Positions 43,856 to 51,936 of a stretch of DNA of 64,000 bases are shown in pieces. The number at the start of each line of letters is the position of its first letter. Position 1 is the stretch's first letter. The position numbers and the translations under genes were made by a program. The notes beneath the pieces were generated by a model. It did no database searches. It was not told where the DNA came from and worked only from the letters and a program-made list of their open reading frames with translations. Location of the stretch: contig JAEWIX010000008.1 in NCBI GenBank assembly GCA_023386885.1, positions 124,001-188,000 of the forward strand, given 5' to 3'. The stretch is from Pseudomonadota bacterium (GTDB lineage: Bacteria; Pseudomonadota; Alphaproteobacteria; Rhizobiales; Xanthobacteraceae).

Positions 43856-44155
43856 GTCACCGACGCGACGGTCTCCTCTTGCTGTTTACTCGTCATGGCC
43901 GGATTTATTCCGGCCATCCACGTCTTTACAGAACTCAACAAGAAAGACGTGGATGCCCGGGCATGACCGAATTTGATTCATGTTCAAGCGGTTAGCCGAA
44001 TTCGAAAACTGGGATGCATTTCCGGTGACTACTCGGAGTAGCACTCTTCGATTCAATCTCGATTCATTTTGCTCTGACCGATTGCGGAACCGTGATCGCC
44101 TTCCTATGTGGGGAGACCGACCGCCCTTTCCGCCTCCTCCATCCACCGTTCGCGC
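43856..44155. other. Gap between uvrD and the ABC-2 exporter genes
   Basis: 300 bp. It holds repeat R2 (43892-43967), then about 190 bp with no gene I can support. The AT content rises around 43980-44080 (TTCAATCTCGATTCATTTTG), which may house the promoter of the exporter pair. A second terminator was not found. Confidence 0.4.
43892..43967. repeat. Intergenic palindromic repeat R2
   Basis: It starts GTCATGGCCGGATTTATTCC, continues GGCCATCCACGTCTTTA, and after a short spacer has the inverted half AAAGACGTGGATGCCCGGGC to ATGAC. Compared with R1 and R3 the second half has lost its inner loop (about nine bases). It is 36 bp past the uvrD stop. Confidence 0.85.
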
Positions 44156-45082
44156 ATGCCCCCCATCATTTCCGTCACGCATCTCTCGAAAACCTATGGC
44201 TCCGGCTTCACGGCGCTGAAGGACGTCAGCCTCGACATCCGACGCGGCGAGATTTTCGCGCTGCTTGGGCCGAACGGCGCGGGCAAGACCACGCTGATCA
44301 GCATCATCTGCGGCATCGCCAATCTCAGCACCGGCAAGGTGTCGGTGGGCGGCCACGACATCAACGCCGACTATCGCGCCGCGCGATCGCTGATCGGGCT
44401 GGTGCCGCAGGAATTACACACCGACGCATTCGAGACGGTGTGGGCCACCGTCAGTTTCAGCCGGGGCCTGTTCGGCAAGCCGAAGAACCCGGCTCACATC
44501 GAGAAAGTCCTGAAAGACCTCTCGCTGTGGGACAAGAAGGACAGTCGCATCATCGAACTGTCCGGCGGCATGAAGCGCCGCGTGATGATCGCCAAGGCGC
44601 TGTCGCACGAACCGCAGATCCTGTTCCTCGACGAACCCACCGCCGGCGTCGATGTCGAACTGCGCAAGGGCATGTGGGAGGTGATCGGGACACTGCGCGA
44701 TGCCGGCGTCACCGTCATTCTGACGACGCACTACATCGAGGAAGCCGAGCAGATGGCCGACCGCATCGGCGTCATCAACAAGGGCGAGATCATCCTGATC
44801 GAGGAGAAGGCGACGTTGATGCGGCAGCTCGGCCGCAAGCAACTGACGTTGCAATTGCAGGAACGTCTCGCCACGCTGCCGACGGTGCTCGAACCCTATC
44901 GGCTCACCCTGGACGACGACGGGATGCGGCTGACCTACAACTACGACACGCAAGGCGAGCGCACCGGCATCACCGCACTGCTCGGCGATCTCAGCAACGC
45001 CGGCATCCGCTTCAAGGATCTTAGTACTACACAGAATTCGCTCGAAGACATCTTCGTCAGCCTGGTGAGGCGAGGCGCATGA
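44156..45082 (+). CDS. ABC-2 exporter ATP-binding protein
   Basis: 308 aa from the ATG at 44156 (MPPIISVTHLSKTYG); 16 further codons are open upstream without similarity. Walker A is GPNGAGKTTLIS, the Q-loop LIGLVPQELHTDAF, the signature ELSGGMKRRVMIAKAL, Walker B ILFLDEPTAGVD, and the switch TTHYIEEAEQMAD. The C-terminal 80 residues (LRLTYNYDTQGERTGITALL) form the extra domain common to NodI/DrrA-type exporter ATPases. It is coupled to the permease gene by ATGA. The substrate is unknown; NodIJ-like lipo-oligosaccharide or drug export are family possibilities. Confidence 0.9.
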   Translation: MPPIISVTHLSKTYGSGFTALKDVSLDIRRGEIFALLGPNGAGKTTLISIICGIANLSTGKVSVGGHDINADYRAARSLIGLVPQELHTDAFETVWATVSFSRGLFGKPKNPAHIEKVLKDLSLWDKKDSRIIELSGGMKRRVMIAKALSHEPQILFLDEPTAGVDVELRKGMWEVIGTLRDAGVTVILTTHYIEEAEQMADRIGVINKGEIILIEEKATLMRQLGRKQLTLQLQERLATLPTVLEPYRLTLDDDGMRLTYNYDTQGERTGITALLGDLSNAGIRFKDLSTTQNSLEDIFVSLVRRGA

Positions 45083-45840
45083 ACCTGACCGCGATCCGTG
45101 CCATCTACCTGTTCGAAATGGCCCGCACCTGGCGCACGCTGCTGCAAAGCGTCGTCTCGCCGGTGATCTCAACCTCGCTTTATTTCGTGGTGTTCGGCGC
45201 GGCCATCGGCTCGCGCATCAGCGAAATCCAGGGCGTCAGCTACGGCACCTTCATCGTGCCGGGACTGGTGATGCTGTCGGTGCTGACGCAAAGCATTTCC
45301 AACGCCTCGTTCGGAATCTACTTTCCGAAATTCGTCGGCACCATCTATGAAATCCTGTCGGCGCCGGTGTCCTACCTCGAAATCGTCATCGGCTATGTCG
45401 GCGCCGCCGCCACCAAGTCGATCCTGCTCGGCCTGATCATCCTCGGCACCGCCGGATTGTTCGTACCCCTGCATATCCATCATCCGTTCTGGATGCTGGC
45501 GTTCCTGGTGCTCACTGCCGTCACCTTCAGCCTGCTCGGCTTCATCATCGGCATCTGGGCCGACAACTTCGAAAAATTGCAGGCGATCCCGCTGCTGGTG
45601 GTGACGCCGCTGACGTTCCTCGGCGGCAGCTTCTATTCGGTGAACATGCTGCCCTCGGGCTGGCGCACCCTGACGCTGTTCAATCCGGTGGTGTATCTCA
45701 TCAGCGGTTTCCGCTGGAGCTTTTACGAGATCGCCGACGTCAGCCTCGGCGTCAGCGTCGGCCTCACGCTCGCCTTCCTCGCGATCTGTCTCGTTACGAT
45801 CTGGTGGATTTTCAAGACCGGCTATCGGCTCCGAAACTGA
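45079..45840 (+). CDS. ABC-2 type permease
   Basis: 253 aa with six hydrophobic spans. The ABC-2 signature region is ISAPVSYLEIVIGYVGAAATKSILLGLIIL-like (LSAPVSYLEIVIGY in this protein), and FLGGSFYSVNMLPSGWRTLT with FNPVVYLISGFRWSFY is the conserved C-terminal part of the family. The extreme C-terminus is GYRLRN. With the overlapping ATPase gene it forms an exporter. A strong terminator follows 32 bp after the stop. Confidence 0.9.
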   Translation: MNLTAIRAIYLFEMARTWRTLLQSVVSPVISTSLYFVVFGAAIGSRISEIQGVSYGTFIVPGLVMLSVLTQSISNASFGIYFPKFVGTIYEILSAPVSYLEIVIGYVGAAATKSILLGLIILGTAGLFVPLHIHHPFWMLAFLVLTAVTFSLLGFIIGIWADNFEKLQAIPLLVVTPLTFLGGSFYSVNMLPSGWRTLTLFNPVVYLISGFRWSFYEIADVSLGVSVGLTLAFLAICLVTIWWIFKTGYRLRN

Positions 45841-45872
45841 CCGAACCGACATCGCTCAAGCAAAGCTCAAAC

Positions 45873-45906
45873 AAAAAGGCCCGGAGACATCTCCGGGCCT
45901 TTTTGT
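45873..45906. terminator. Bidirectional terminator after the ABC-2 genes
   Basis: AAAAAGGCCCGGAG and CTCCGGGCCTTTTT form a long perfect stem (arms 45873-45887 and 45890-45904, loop at the ACAT centre). The A-run and T-run on the two sides make it functional on both strands, ending the exporter pair and the convergent glycine-zipper gene. Confidence 0.92.
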
Positions 45907-45931
45907 CATTCCGCTCTATCGGCGGCCCGCT

Positions 45932-46288
45932 CTATCGGCGGCGATAGCAATGGAAGTGGTGATGACGGTCGTAGTAGCCACGGCAGCGCTTGCCGCGATA
46001 CGGGCCGCGATCGGGAATGCCGAGCACGCCCTTGACGCCGCCGACCACACCGCCGACGCCCGCACCGATAGCGCCGCCCACCGCGCCGCCGATCGGCCCG
46101 GCCGCGCGATTACCCTCGCGCGAGCCCTGATGCGCGCCCCGCTCCATTCCGCCGATCACGCCCTGGGCATGTGCCAGATTGGGCGCCGCAAACAACGCCG
46201 CGGCCAATGCGGCCATGGCCAGGTGAATGCGCAGCGACGGGCGGGACGGCAGAGCAACGGCTTGTGTTTTCGCGGCTTGGATGGTCAT
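45932..46288 (-). CDS. Exported glycine-zipper protein with basic His-rich tail
   Basis: 118 aa from the ATG at 46288 with GAGGAG upstream. A signal peptide (LAMAALAAALFAAPNLAHAQ) precedes a Gly-rich stretch of GxxxG repeats (GPIGGAVGGAIGAGVGGVVG), which can insert into or pack along membranes. The end is YYDRHHHFHCYRRR, rich in His, Arg and Tyr. I know no function. It is divergent from an L,D-transpeptidase gene with a 340-bp gap, so both may act on the cell envelope. Confidence 0.75.
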   Translation of the reverse strand: MTIQAAKTQAVALPSRPSLRIHLAMAALAAALFAAPNLAHAQGVIGGMERGAHQGSREGNRAAGPIGGAVGGAIGAGVGGVVGGVKGVLGIPDRGPYRGKRCRGYYDRHHHFHCYRRR

Positions 46289-46628
46289 CGGGGCTCCTCG
46301 CGGGTTACCAATCAAAAGAGGCCGGCGGCCGAAGCGACGCCGACAAACAGATTGCCCACGATAACGCACGAAATCGCGATTGGTTGCGACGGTCGTGTCA
46401 AACCGGTTGCCCGTTACCATGAATTGCGGGGCCGCCAACAGGGGCCCCCGGCCATTCTTCCGCCATTCGTCAATTGCACGAACGCGTGTCACCGTACGAT
46501 TAAGATTGATCGGTTATGGGACTGGAACCGCCGCCGGATCGTGCGCATATAAGCGATTGGGCGGGCGGGCAAGCGACCTTCGATTTCAGGCACCACGCCG
46601 GAAGTCGAATCTGGAGGCCAGGAAACAC
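46289..46628. other. Divergent control region between glycine-zipper and L,D-transpeptidase genes
   Basis: 340 bp with no supported gene. It must hold two promoters. A GC hairpin (GGGGCC with GGCCCC near 46430-46450) is present. No consensus sigma-70 pair stands out. Confidence 0.4.
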
Positions 46629-47456
46629 ATGCGTTCGTTGCTCATTCCGGTTGCGGCGTTGATGCTCGCAGCGGCCCCCACCGCCGCCCTGGCCAAGGTC
46701 TCCATCACCGTCGACAAGGACAATCAGATGATGACTGTCGCCGTCGACGGTGTGCAGCGCTATCAGTGGCCGGTGTCGACAGGCAACCCGTCGCACGAAA
46801 CGCCCAACGGCAGTTTCCAGACCTTCCGCATGGAGCCGGACCACTTCTCCAAGGAATTCGACGACGCGCCGATGCCGAATTCGATCTTCTTCACCAAGAA
46901 AGGCCATGCGATCCACGGCACGTTCTCGGAAAAGAGTCTCGGCATGCCGGTCTCGCACGGCTGCGTGCGGCTGTCGCGCGCCCATGCGGCGACGCTTTAC
47001 GATCTGGTGAAGCGCGACGGCCTGCTCACCACCACGGTGACGCTGACCGGTTCGTCCCGCGTTGCTCTCGCCCGCAAGGGTAAGTCGAAGACTGCCGCGG
47101 CGCGACGCGATCCAATCGCAAGCGATATCGAGACCGGTTACGATGCAGCCGGCAATCCGATCGACCTGTCGCCGCAAGCGCGCCGCGTGCAACGCCCGGT
47201 GCAGCCGCAACAACAGATCACGCGCGACGATGACGGCTACATCTATCCCGCTGACGGCAGCAGCAGCGATCAACGCTATCCGTCGCCGCGCCCCTATCGC
47301 CGCGTCTATCAGGGACAGGTTTACGGCGATCAGTACGGACAGCAATATGCCGTGCCGCGCGGCTATGACTCGTCTGATTATTACGGCTCGCAACAGGGCT
47401 ATTACGCGCCGCGCCCCTATCTGCGCCCGCGCGGCTTGTTCTCCGACGCGGATTGA
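46629..47456 (+). CDS. L,D-transpeptidase (YkuD domain)
   Basis: 275 aa from the ATG at 46629 with AGGA upstream; the open frame upstream is not protein-like. A signal peptide (MRSLLIPVAALMLAAAPTAA) is followed by the YkuD domain (about 24-150). The catalytic motif is HGTFSEKSLGMPVSHGCVRL with the His and the active Cys (SHGCVRLS). It forms 3-3 cross-links in peptidoglycan or attaches proteins to it. The last 90 residues are unusual: rich in Tyr, Gln, Gly and Pro (VYQGQVYGDQYGQQYAVPRG), probably a disordered or wall-interacting tail. Confidence 0.92.
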   Translation: MRSLLIPVAALMLAAAPTAALAKVSITVDKDNQMMTVAVDGVQRYQWPVSTGNPSHETPNGSFQTFRMEPDHFSKEFDDAPMPNSIFFTKKGHAIHGTFSEKSLGMPVSHGCVRLSRAHAATLYDLVKRDGLLTTTVTLTGSSRVALARKGKSKTAAARRDPIASDIETGYDAAGNPIDLSPQARRVQRPVQPQQQITRDDDGYIYPADGSSSDQRYPSPRPYRRVYQGQVYGDQYGQQYAVPRGYDSSDYYGSQQGYYAPRPYLRPRGLFSDAD

Positions 47457-47508
47457 GTAAACCAAGCGCCCCTCAGATTACGATGAACTGAAGTTGCCAC
47501 CGCGACGG

Positions 47509-47599
47509 CGTCATCCTGAGGTGCGAGCGCAAGCGAGCCGCGGAGGATCGCCGTCGCCCTTCGAGGGCCGCGCAAGAGCACGGCCACCTCAGGGTGACG
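47509..47599. repeat. Intergenic palindromic repeat R5
   Basis: CGTCATCCTGAGGTG (47509-47523) and CACCTCAGGGTGACG (47585-47599) pair with one G-T wobble, flanking a GC-rich centre with AGCGCAAGCGAGCC and CCTTCGAGGGC. It is a different family from R1-R4. Elements beginning CGTCATCCTGAGG are widespread between genes of Bradyrhizobiaceae. It lies between two convergent genes and may act as their transcription barrier. Confidence 0.82.
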
Positions 47600-47616
47600 G
47601 CTTCCGATAACCCAGC

Positions 47617-49902
47617 CTAATTGTCCCCGTCGCGCAGGCGACGCCACACCGCGCCGAGGATATTCGAATAATCGTCGGTCCAAACCCGCTGATCGGGGGA
47701 CGGGACGGTCTTCACCCATTTCGCGTTCGACGCGAGACTGCCGATATCGGCGTCCGCGCGCGCCGAGATCACCACGTCGGTGGTGAAGACATAGCTGTCG
47801 TCACGGCCGGAATCCTCATTGAAATGCCAGCTTGTCAGCCCGTTGGCGCCGGCAATACCGGCCACCACGCTGGCGAGTTCGAGATGCCGGTTGGAAACGT
47901 GCATCGCCACCGCACCCTGCGGCGCAAGTTTCGACCGATAGATCGCCATTGCTTCCTGCGTGGCGAGATGAATAGGGATCGCATCGGACGAATAGGCATC
48001 GACGATGATCAGATCGTATTGCCCGTCGGGCTCGCGCGCGAAAGTGAGCCGCGCATCGCCCAACACCGGCTTCATCGATGGCGCGCACTTCTCGATGAAA
48101 GTGAAGTGGCGCGGGTCGCGCGCGGTATCGATCATGGTCTGGTCGATCTCGAAGAATTTCCAATCCTCGCCGGGCACCGAAGCGCAGGCCAGCGTTCCGG
48201 CGCCGAGGCCGATCACCGCGACACGGATCGGCCCGCCCTTGCGCGTGCGGATCGCGGCGATGGCCTGACCGAGGCCGCCGTCCTTGTCATAGTAGGAAAT
48301 CGGCTCGGGACGGCCGGTCACCTTGGTGCCGTCGTCGTTCAGCATGCGTTCGGCGCCGTGGATGGTGGTGCCGTGCATCAGCACGTGATAGTGCCCGCCG
48401 GGCGTGACCACGATCTTGTGGACGCCGAAGAAACTGCGCACCGTGGTCACACGTCCCTCGTCCGACGGATAGACACGCAGCAACAACAAGGTCAGCGCTA
48501 CTGTACCTGCGACCTTCCAACGATTGCCGCGCGGCAGCAGCGCGACCAGTGCCGCGAGGCCACCCAGCGCGCCGATGACATAAACGCGCTGTTGTTCGAG
48601 CCAGGTGAACCACGCGCCGCCGCTAAGCGTAGGCGCAATCAATCCCACCGCCAGCAGCACCAGCAATACCCAATACCAGCGGATCAGATTCGGCCAGCGT
48701 TCGCGGAACGGCGGACGGCACAGCGCGGCGAGCACGATGAGGATGGGATACTCGGCGATCCATGAGAACGTGAACGGCGCGATGAGGCCTGCGAACAAGC
48801 CGCCGACCATGCCGCCGAACGACAGCGCGACATAGAAGCCGGTGAGATAGCGCGGCGCGGGGCGTGTGCGCGCCAATTCGCCATGGCAAGCCATCGCGAT
48901 GACGAAGAAGCAAAGCTGATGGCCGCCCAGCGTCAGCAACAGGTTCTGCTCGCCGCCGACCGCCAGCAGCACGATGACGCCGGCAATCGCGAGCGGCTGC
49001 AACGCCAGCATCCATGTGTGCGGCAGCAGCGGGCGCGACTGGAACACCAGCACCCACGTCAAGAGATAGAGCGAGAGCGGCAGCACCCACAACAGCGGCG
49101 CGGCGGCGACATCGGTGGAAATGTGCGCCGTCACCGCGATCAGCAGGCCGGACGGCACCGCCGCAAGGAAAATCCAGCGCAGGCGGACGAGCCACGTCGG
49201 TGGCGGGCGATCGTCTGCGTTTTCGACCTCCGACTCCGTCGCAACCGTTTGCGGCGAACGCAGCAGCATCACGCCGCAGCTCGCGATCAGCAGAATCAGC
49301 ACGCCGTAACCGATGGTCCACAGCAGGTTCTGGCCGCGCAAAGTCAGCGACGGCTCCAACAGGAACGGATAGGACAGCAGCGCAAGGAAGCTGCCGATGT
49401 TCGACGACGCATAGAGGAAATATGGATCGCGGCCGCCGGGATGACCGGTGCGCACGAACCATGCCTGCAACAGCGGGTTGTTGGCGGCGAGCGCGAAGAA
49501 CGGCAGGCCGATCGACACCGCGAACAGGCCAAGCAGCCAGACCGCGTAACCGCTCGAGGGCGGTTCGCCCCACCCACCGGCGATCGCCAGCGGCAACGCC
49601 GTCAACGCCACGATCAGCAGCATCAGATGAATCGCGACGGCGGCGGCGCGGCCGGGCAGTTGCGTCAGGAAGTGCGCATAAAGATAGCCGCCGAGCAGCA
49701 GCGACTGGAAGAACACCATCGCTACCGACCACACCGCCGGCGAGCCGCCGAGCCGCGGCAGCACCATCTTGGTGAACAGCGGCTGCACCGAGAACAGCAG
49801 CAGCGCACTGACGAAAATCGCGGCGGTGTAAAGAAGCAGGATCAGACGATAACGCGATGGCGACGACGGGTCGCGGGTCGCGGGCGGCGCGGAAAGCGTC
49901 AT
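47617..49902 (-). CDS. Polytopic membrane protein fused to a spermidine synthase-like methyltransferase-fold domain
   Basis: 761 aa. The first 480 residues have about twelve to fourteen hydrophobic spans (LLLYTAAIFVSALLLFSVQP, GSPAVWSVAMVFFQSLLLGG). From about 500 on there is a cytosolic-type Rossmann domain: HGTTIHGAERML, ISYYDKDGGLGQAI, VIGLGAGTLACASVPGEDW with EIDQTMID, and DGQYDLIIVDAYSSDAIPIH. These are the spermidine-synthase landmarks (HG..., Y-Y-x-x-x-G-x-G, D-A-x-S). Fused MFS-like/spermidine synthases are known as a family, and their reaction is not established. Polyamine or related aminopropyl chemistry at the membrane is possible. Confidence 0.88.
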   Translation of the reverse strand: MTLSAPPATRDPSSPSRYRLILLLYTAAIFVSALLLFSVQPLFTKMVLPRLGGSPAVWSVAMVFFQSLLLGGYLYAHFLTQLPGRAAAVAIHLMLLIVALTALPLAIAGGWGEPPSSGYAVWLLGLFAVSIGLPFFALAANNPLLQAWFVRTGHPGGRDPYFLYASSNIGSFLALLSYPFLLEPSLTLRGQNLLWTIGYGVLILLIASCGVMLLRSPQTVATESEVENADDRPPPTWLVRLRWIFLAAVPSGLLIAVTAHISTDVAAAPLLWVLPLSLYLLTWVLVFQSRPLLPHTWMLALQPLAIAGVIVLLAVGGEQNLLLTLGGHQLCFFVIAMACHGELARTRPAPRYLTGFYVALSFGGMVGGLFAGLIAPFTFSWIAEYPILIVLAALCRPPFRERWPNLIRWYWVLLVLLAVGLIAPTLSGGAWFTWLEQQRVYVIGALGGLAALVALLPRGNRWKVAGTVALTLLLLRVYPSDEGRVTTVRSFFGVHKIVVTPGGHYHVLMHGTTIHGAERMLNDDGTKVTGRPEPISYYDKDGGLGQAIAAIRTRKGGPIRVAVIGLGAGTLACASVPGEDWKFFEIDQTMIDTARDPRHFTFIEKCAPSMKPVLGDARLTFAREPDGQYDLIIVDAYSSDAIPIHLATQEAMAIYRSKLAPQGAVAMHVSNRHLELASVVAGIAGANGLTSWHFNEDSGRDDSYVFTTDVVISARADADIGSLASNAKWVKTVPSPDQRVWTDDYSNILGAVWRRLRDGDN

Positions 49903-50106
49903 GCGGTCTTCGGCCTCGATCCGATACTCTCATGGCCTTGCGCCAAGGGCGCGGGATTGAAGCACAAGGCCCCGCCGCAAACAATGCGAGGGAAACCGGT
50001 ATCGTTCCAGGAAACGTCTTTCAACGCCTGCCGCGACAAAAGGCTGCAATCGGTTCCGCGAACCCGATAAGGTGGCCGCGACGCTCTGCCTTTTCGCAAA
50101 AGACCC

Positions 50107-51714
50107 ATGGCCGACTTCGATACCGACGTTGTCATCATCGGCGCGGGCCACAACGGCCTCACCTGCGCGACCTATCTCGCGATGGCCGGCCTGCGCGTGC
50201 GCGTGCTGGAGCGCCGCAAGGTCGTGGGCGGCGCGGCGGTGACCGAGGAGTTTCATCCCGGCTTCCGCAATTCGGTCGCGGCCTATACCGTCAGCCTGCT
50301 GAACCCGACCGTCATCGCCGACCTGAAGCTGCACGAGCACGGCCTCAGGATCGTCGAACGCCGCGCGCAAAACTTCCTGCCGACGCTGAACGGCGATTAC
50401 CTTCTCACCGGCGAAGGTCGTACGGCGACGTCGATCGCCCGCCACAATACGCGCGACGTCGAACGCTTTGAGGCGTTTACGCGCGACCTGGAAACCATCG
50501 CCGATGTGCTGCGGCAACTGGTGCTGCGCGCGCCGCCGAATCTGGTCGCGGGGTTCGGCGCGCCCGCGATCCGCGAGACCCTCAATGCGCTCGGCACCGC
50601 CAATGTGCTGCGCGCGCTGCCGCTGGAGCAACAACGCCTGCTGCTCGACCTGTTCACGCGCTCCGCCGGCGAGATGCTCGACGAGATCTTCGAGAGCGAA
50701 CTGGTGAAGGCGCTGTTCGGCTTCGATGCCATCGTCGGCAACTATGCCAGCCCCTACGCGGCGGGCTCCGCCTACGTCATGCTGCACCATGCGTTCGGCG
50801 AGGTGAACGGCAAGAAGGGTGTGTGGGGCCACGCCATCGGCGGCATGGGTGCGATCACGCAGGCGATGGCGGCGGCTGCGCGCAGCCACGGCGTCGAGAT
50901 CGAAACCGATGCCGGCGTTCGCGAGGTCATCGTCGAAGAGGGCCGCGCCGCTGGCATCGTACTCGACGACGGCCGCCGCATTCGTGCGCGTTACGTCGCC
51001 TCCAACGTCAATCCGAAGCTGCTCTATGCGCGGCTGATGCCGAAGGAGGCGCTGCCGCCGGAGTTCCTTGCCCGCATCGCGCGCTGGCGCAACGGCTCCG
51101 GCACCTTCCGCATGAATGTCGCGCTGTCATCACTGCCCTCGTTCACCGCGCTGCCGGGCGACGGCGATCATCTTTCCGCCGGCATCATCATGGCGCCGAG
51201 CCTCGCCTACATGGACCGCGCCTGGCAGGACGCACGCGAGTACGGCTGGAGCCTCGCGCCGGTGGTGGAGATGCTGATCCCCTCCACGCTTGACGGCTCG
51301 CTCGCGCCGGCGGGCCACCATGTCGCCAGCCTGTTCTGCCAGCACGTCGCACCGCAGTTGCCCAACGGCTCGTCATGGGACGACCATCGCAACGAAGTTG
51401 CCGACCTGATGATCGCGACGGTGGACGCTTACGCGCCCGGCTTCGCCGCCAGCGTGCTCGGCCGGCAGATCCTGTCGCCGCTCGATCTCGAACGCGAGTT
51501 CGGCCTGCTTGGCGGCGACATCTTCCACGGCGCACTGACGCTGAATCAACTGTTCTCGGCGCGGCCGATGCTGGGCCATGCGGACTATCGCGGCCCGCTC
51601 AAAGGGCTCTATCACTGCGGCTCAGGCAGCCATCCCGGCGGCGGTGTCACCGGCGCGCCGGGCCACAATGCGGCGCGCACGATCCTGCGCGATCACAAAG
51701 CGTTTTTTGCCTGA
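50107..51714 (+). CDS. FAD-dependent oxidoreductase, phytoene desaturase/PYROXD2-like
   Basis: 535 aa. The N-terminal dinucleotide-binding motif is VVIIGAGHNGLTCATYLAMA, then VLERRKVVGGAAVTEEFHPG. The middle has GWGHAIGGMG-like GVWGHAIGGMGAITQAMAAA, and the C-terminal FAD motif is LYHCGSGSHPGGGVTGAPGH. This matches the PYROXD2 branch of the phytoene-desaturase superfamily. No carotenoid genes are near, so carotenoid synthesis is unlikely. The substrate is unknown. It is divergent from the membrane/spermidine-synthase fusion gene (204 bp apart). Confidence 0.88.
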   Translation: MADFDTDVVIIGAGHNGLTCATYLAMAGLRVRVLERRKVVGGAAVTEEFHPGFRNSVAAYTVSLLNPTVIADLKLHEHGLRIVERRAQNFLPTLNGDYLLTGEGRTATSIARHNTRDVERFEAFTRDLETIADVLRQLVLRAPPNLVAGFGAPAIRETLNALGTANVLRALPLEQQRLLLDLFTRSAGEMLDEIFESELVKALFGFDAIVGNYASPYAAGSAYVMLHHAFGEVNGKKGVWGHAIGGMGAITQAMAAAARSHGVEIETDAGVREVIVEEGRAAGIVLDDGRRIRARYVASNVNPKLLYARLMPKEALPPEFLARIARWRNGSGTFRMNVALSSLPSFTALPGDGDHLSAGIIMAPSLAYMDRAWQDAREYGWSLAPVVEMLIPSTLDGSLAPAGHHVASLFCQHVAPQLPNGSSWDDHRNEVADLMIATVDAYAPGFAASVLGRQILSPLDLEREFGLLGGDIFHGALTLNQLFSARPMLGHADYRGPLKGLYHCGSGSHPGGGVTGAPGHNAARTILRDHKAFFA

Positions 51715-51742
51715 GGGAGCGGTTCGGCGGCTCTGGAGACAC

Positions 51743-51896
51743 TGTGGATATCCTTGTGGGTAAATTGTGGAAAAATCTCTTCCAGGCCGTGGATATCCGC
51801 TCACGGGATCTGGATCGCGGGTGGGTAAACCTGTGACGATCCCGTGCGCAATGATGTTGTCACCGCGTGGAAAACCCTTGAAATGCCTGTGGATCG
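51743..51896 (+). other. Cluster of DnaA-box-like motifs upstream of prmA
   Basis: Seven 9-mers in one orientation lie in 154 bp: TGTGGATAT 51743, TGTGGGTAA 51755, TGTGGAAAA 51766, CGTGGATAT 51788, GGTGGGTAA 51820, CGTGGAAAA 51866 and TGTGGATCG 51888. Against the relaxed DnaA box TGTGNAWAA one is exact and the others differ at one to two or more positions. The region is free of genes (51715-51936). It may be a DnaA-binding regulatory or replication-related site. The evidence is motif density only. Confidence 0.4.
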
Positions 51897-51936
51897 CATG
51901 TGAACAAGGGCCTCCGCAGGAACCCTTTTCCCTCCC

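Noticed and set aside
51715..51936. Chromosomal origin of replication
   Set aside because: Most boxes are imperfect, no AT-rich unwinding region is visible, and the neighbours are not those of known alphaproteobacterial origins. Kept only as a DnaA-box-like cluster.
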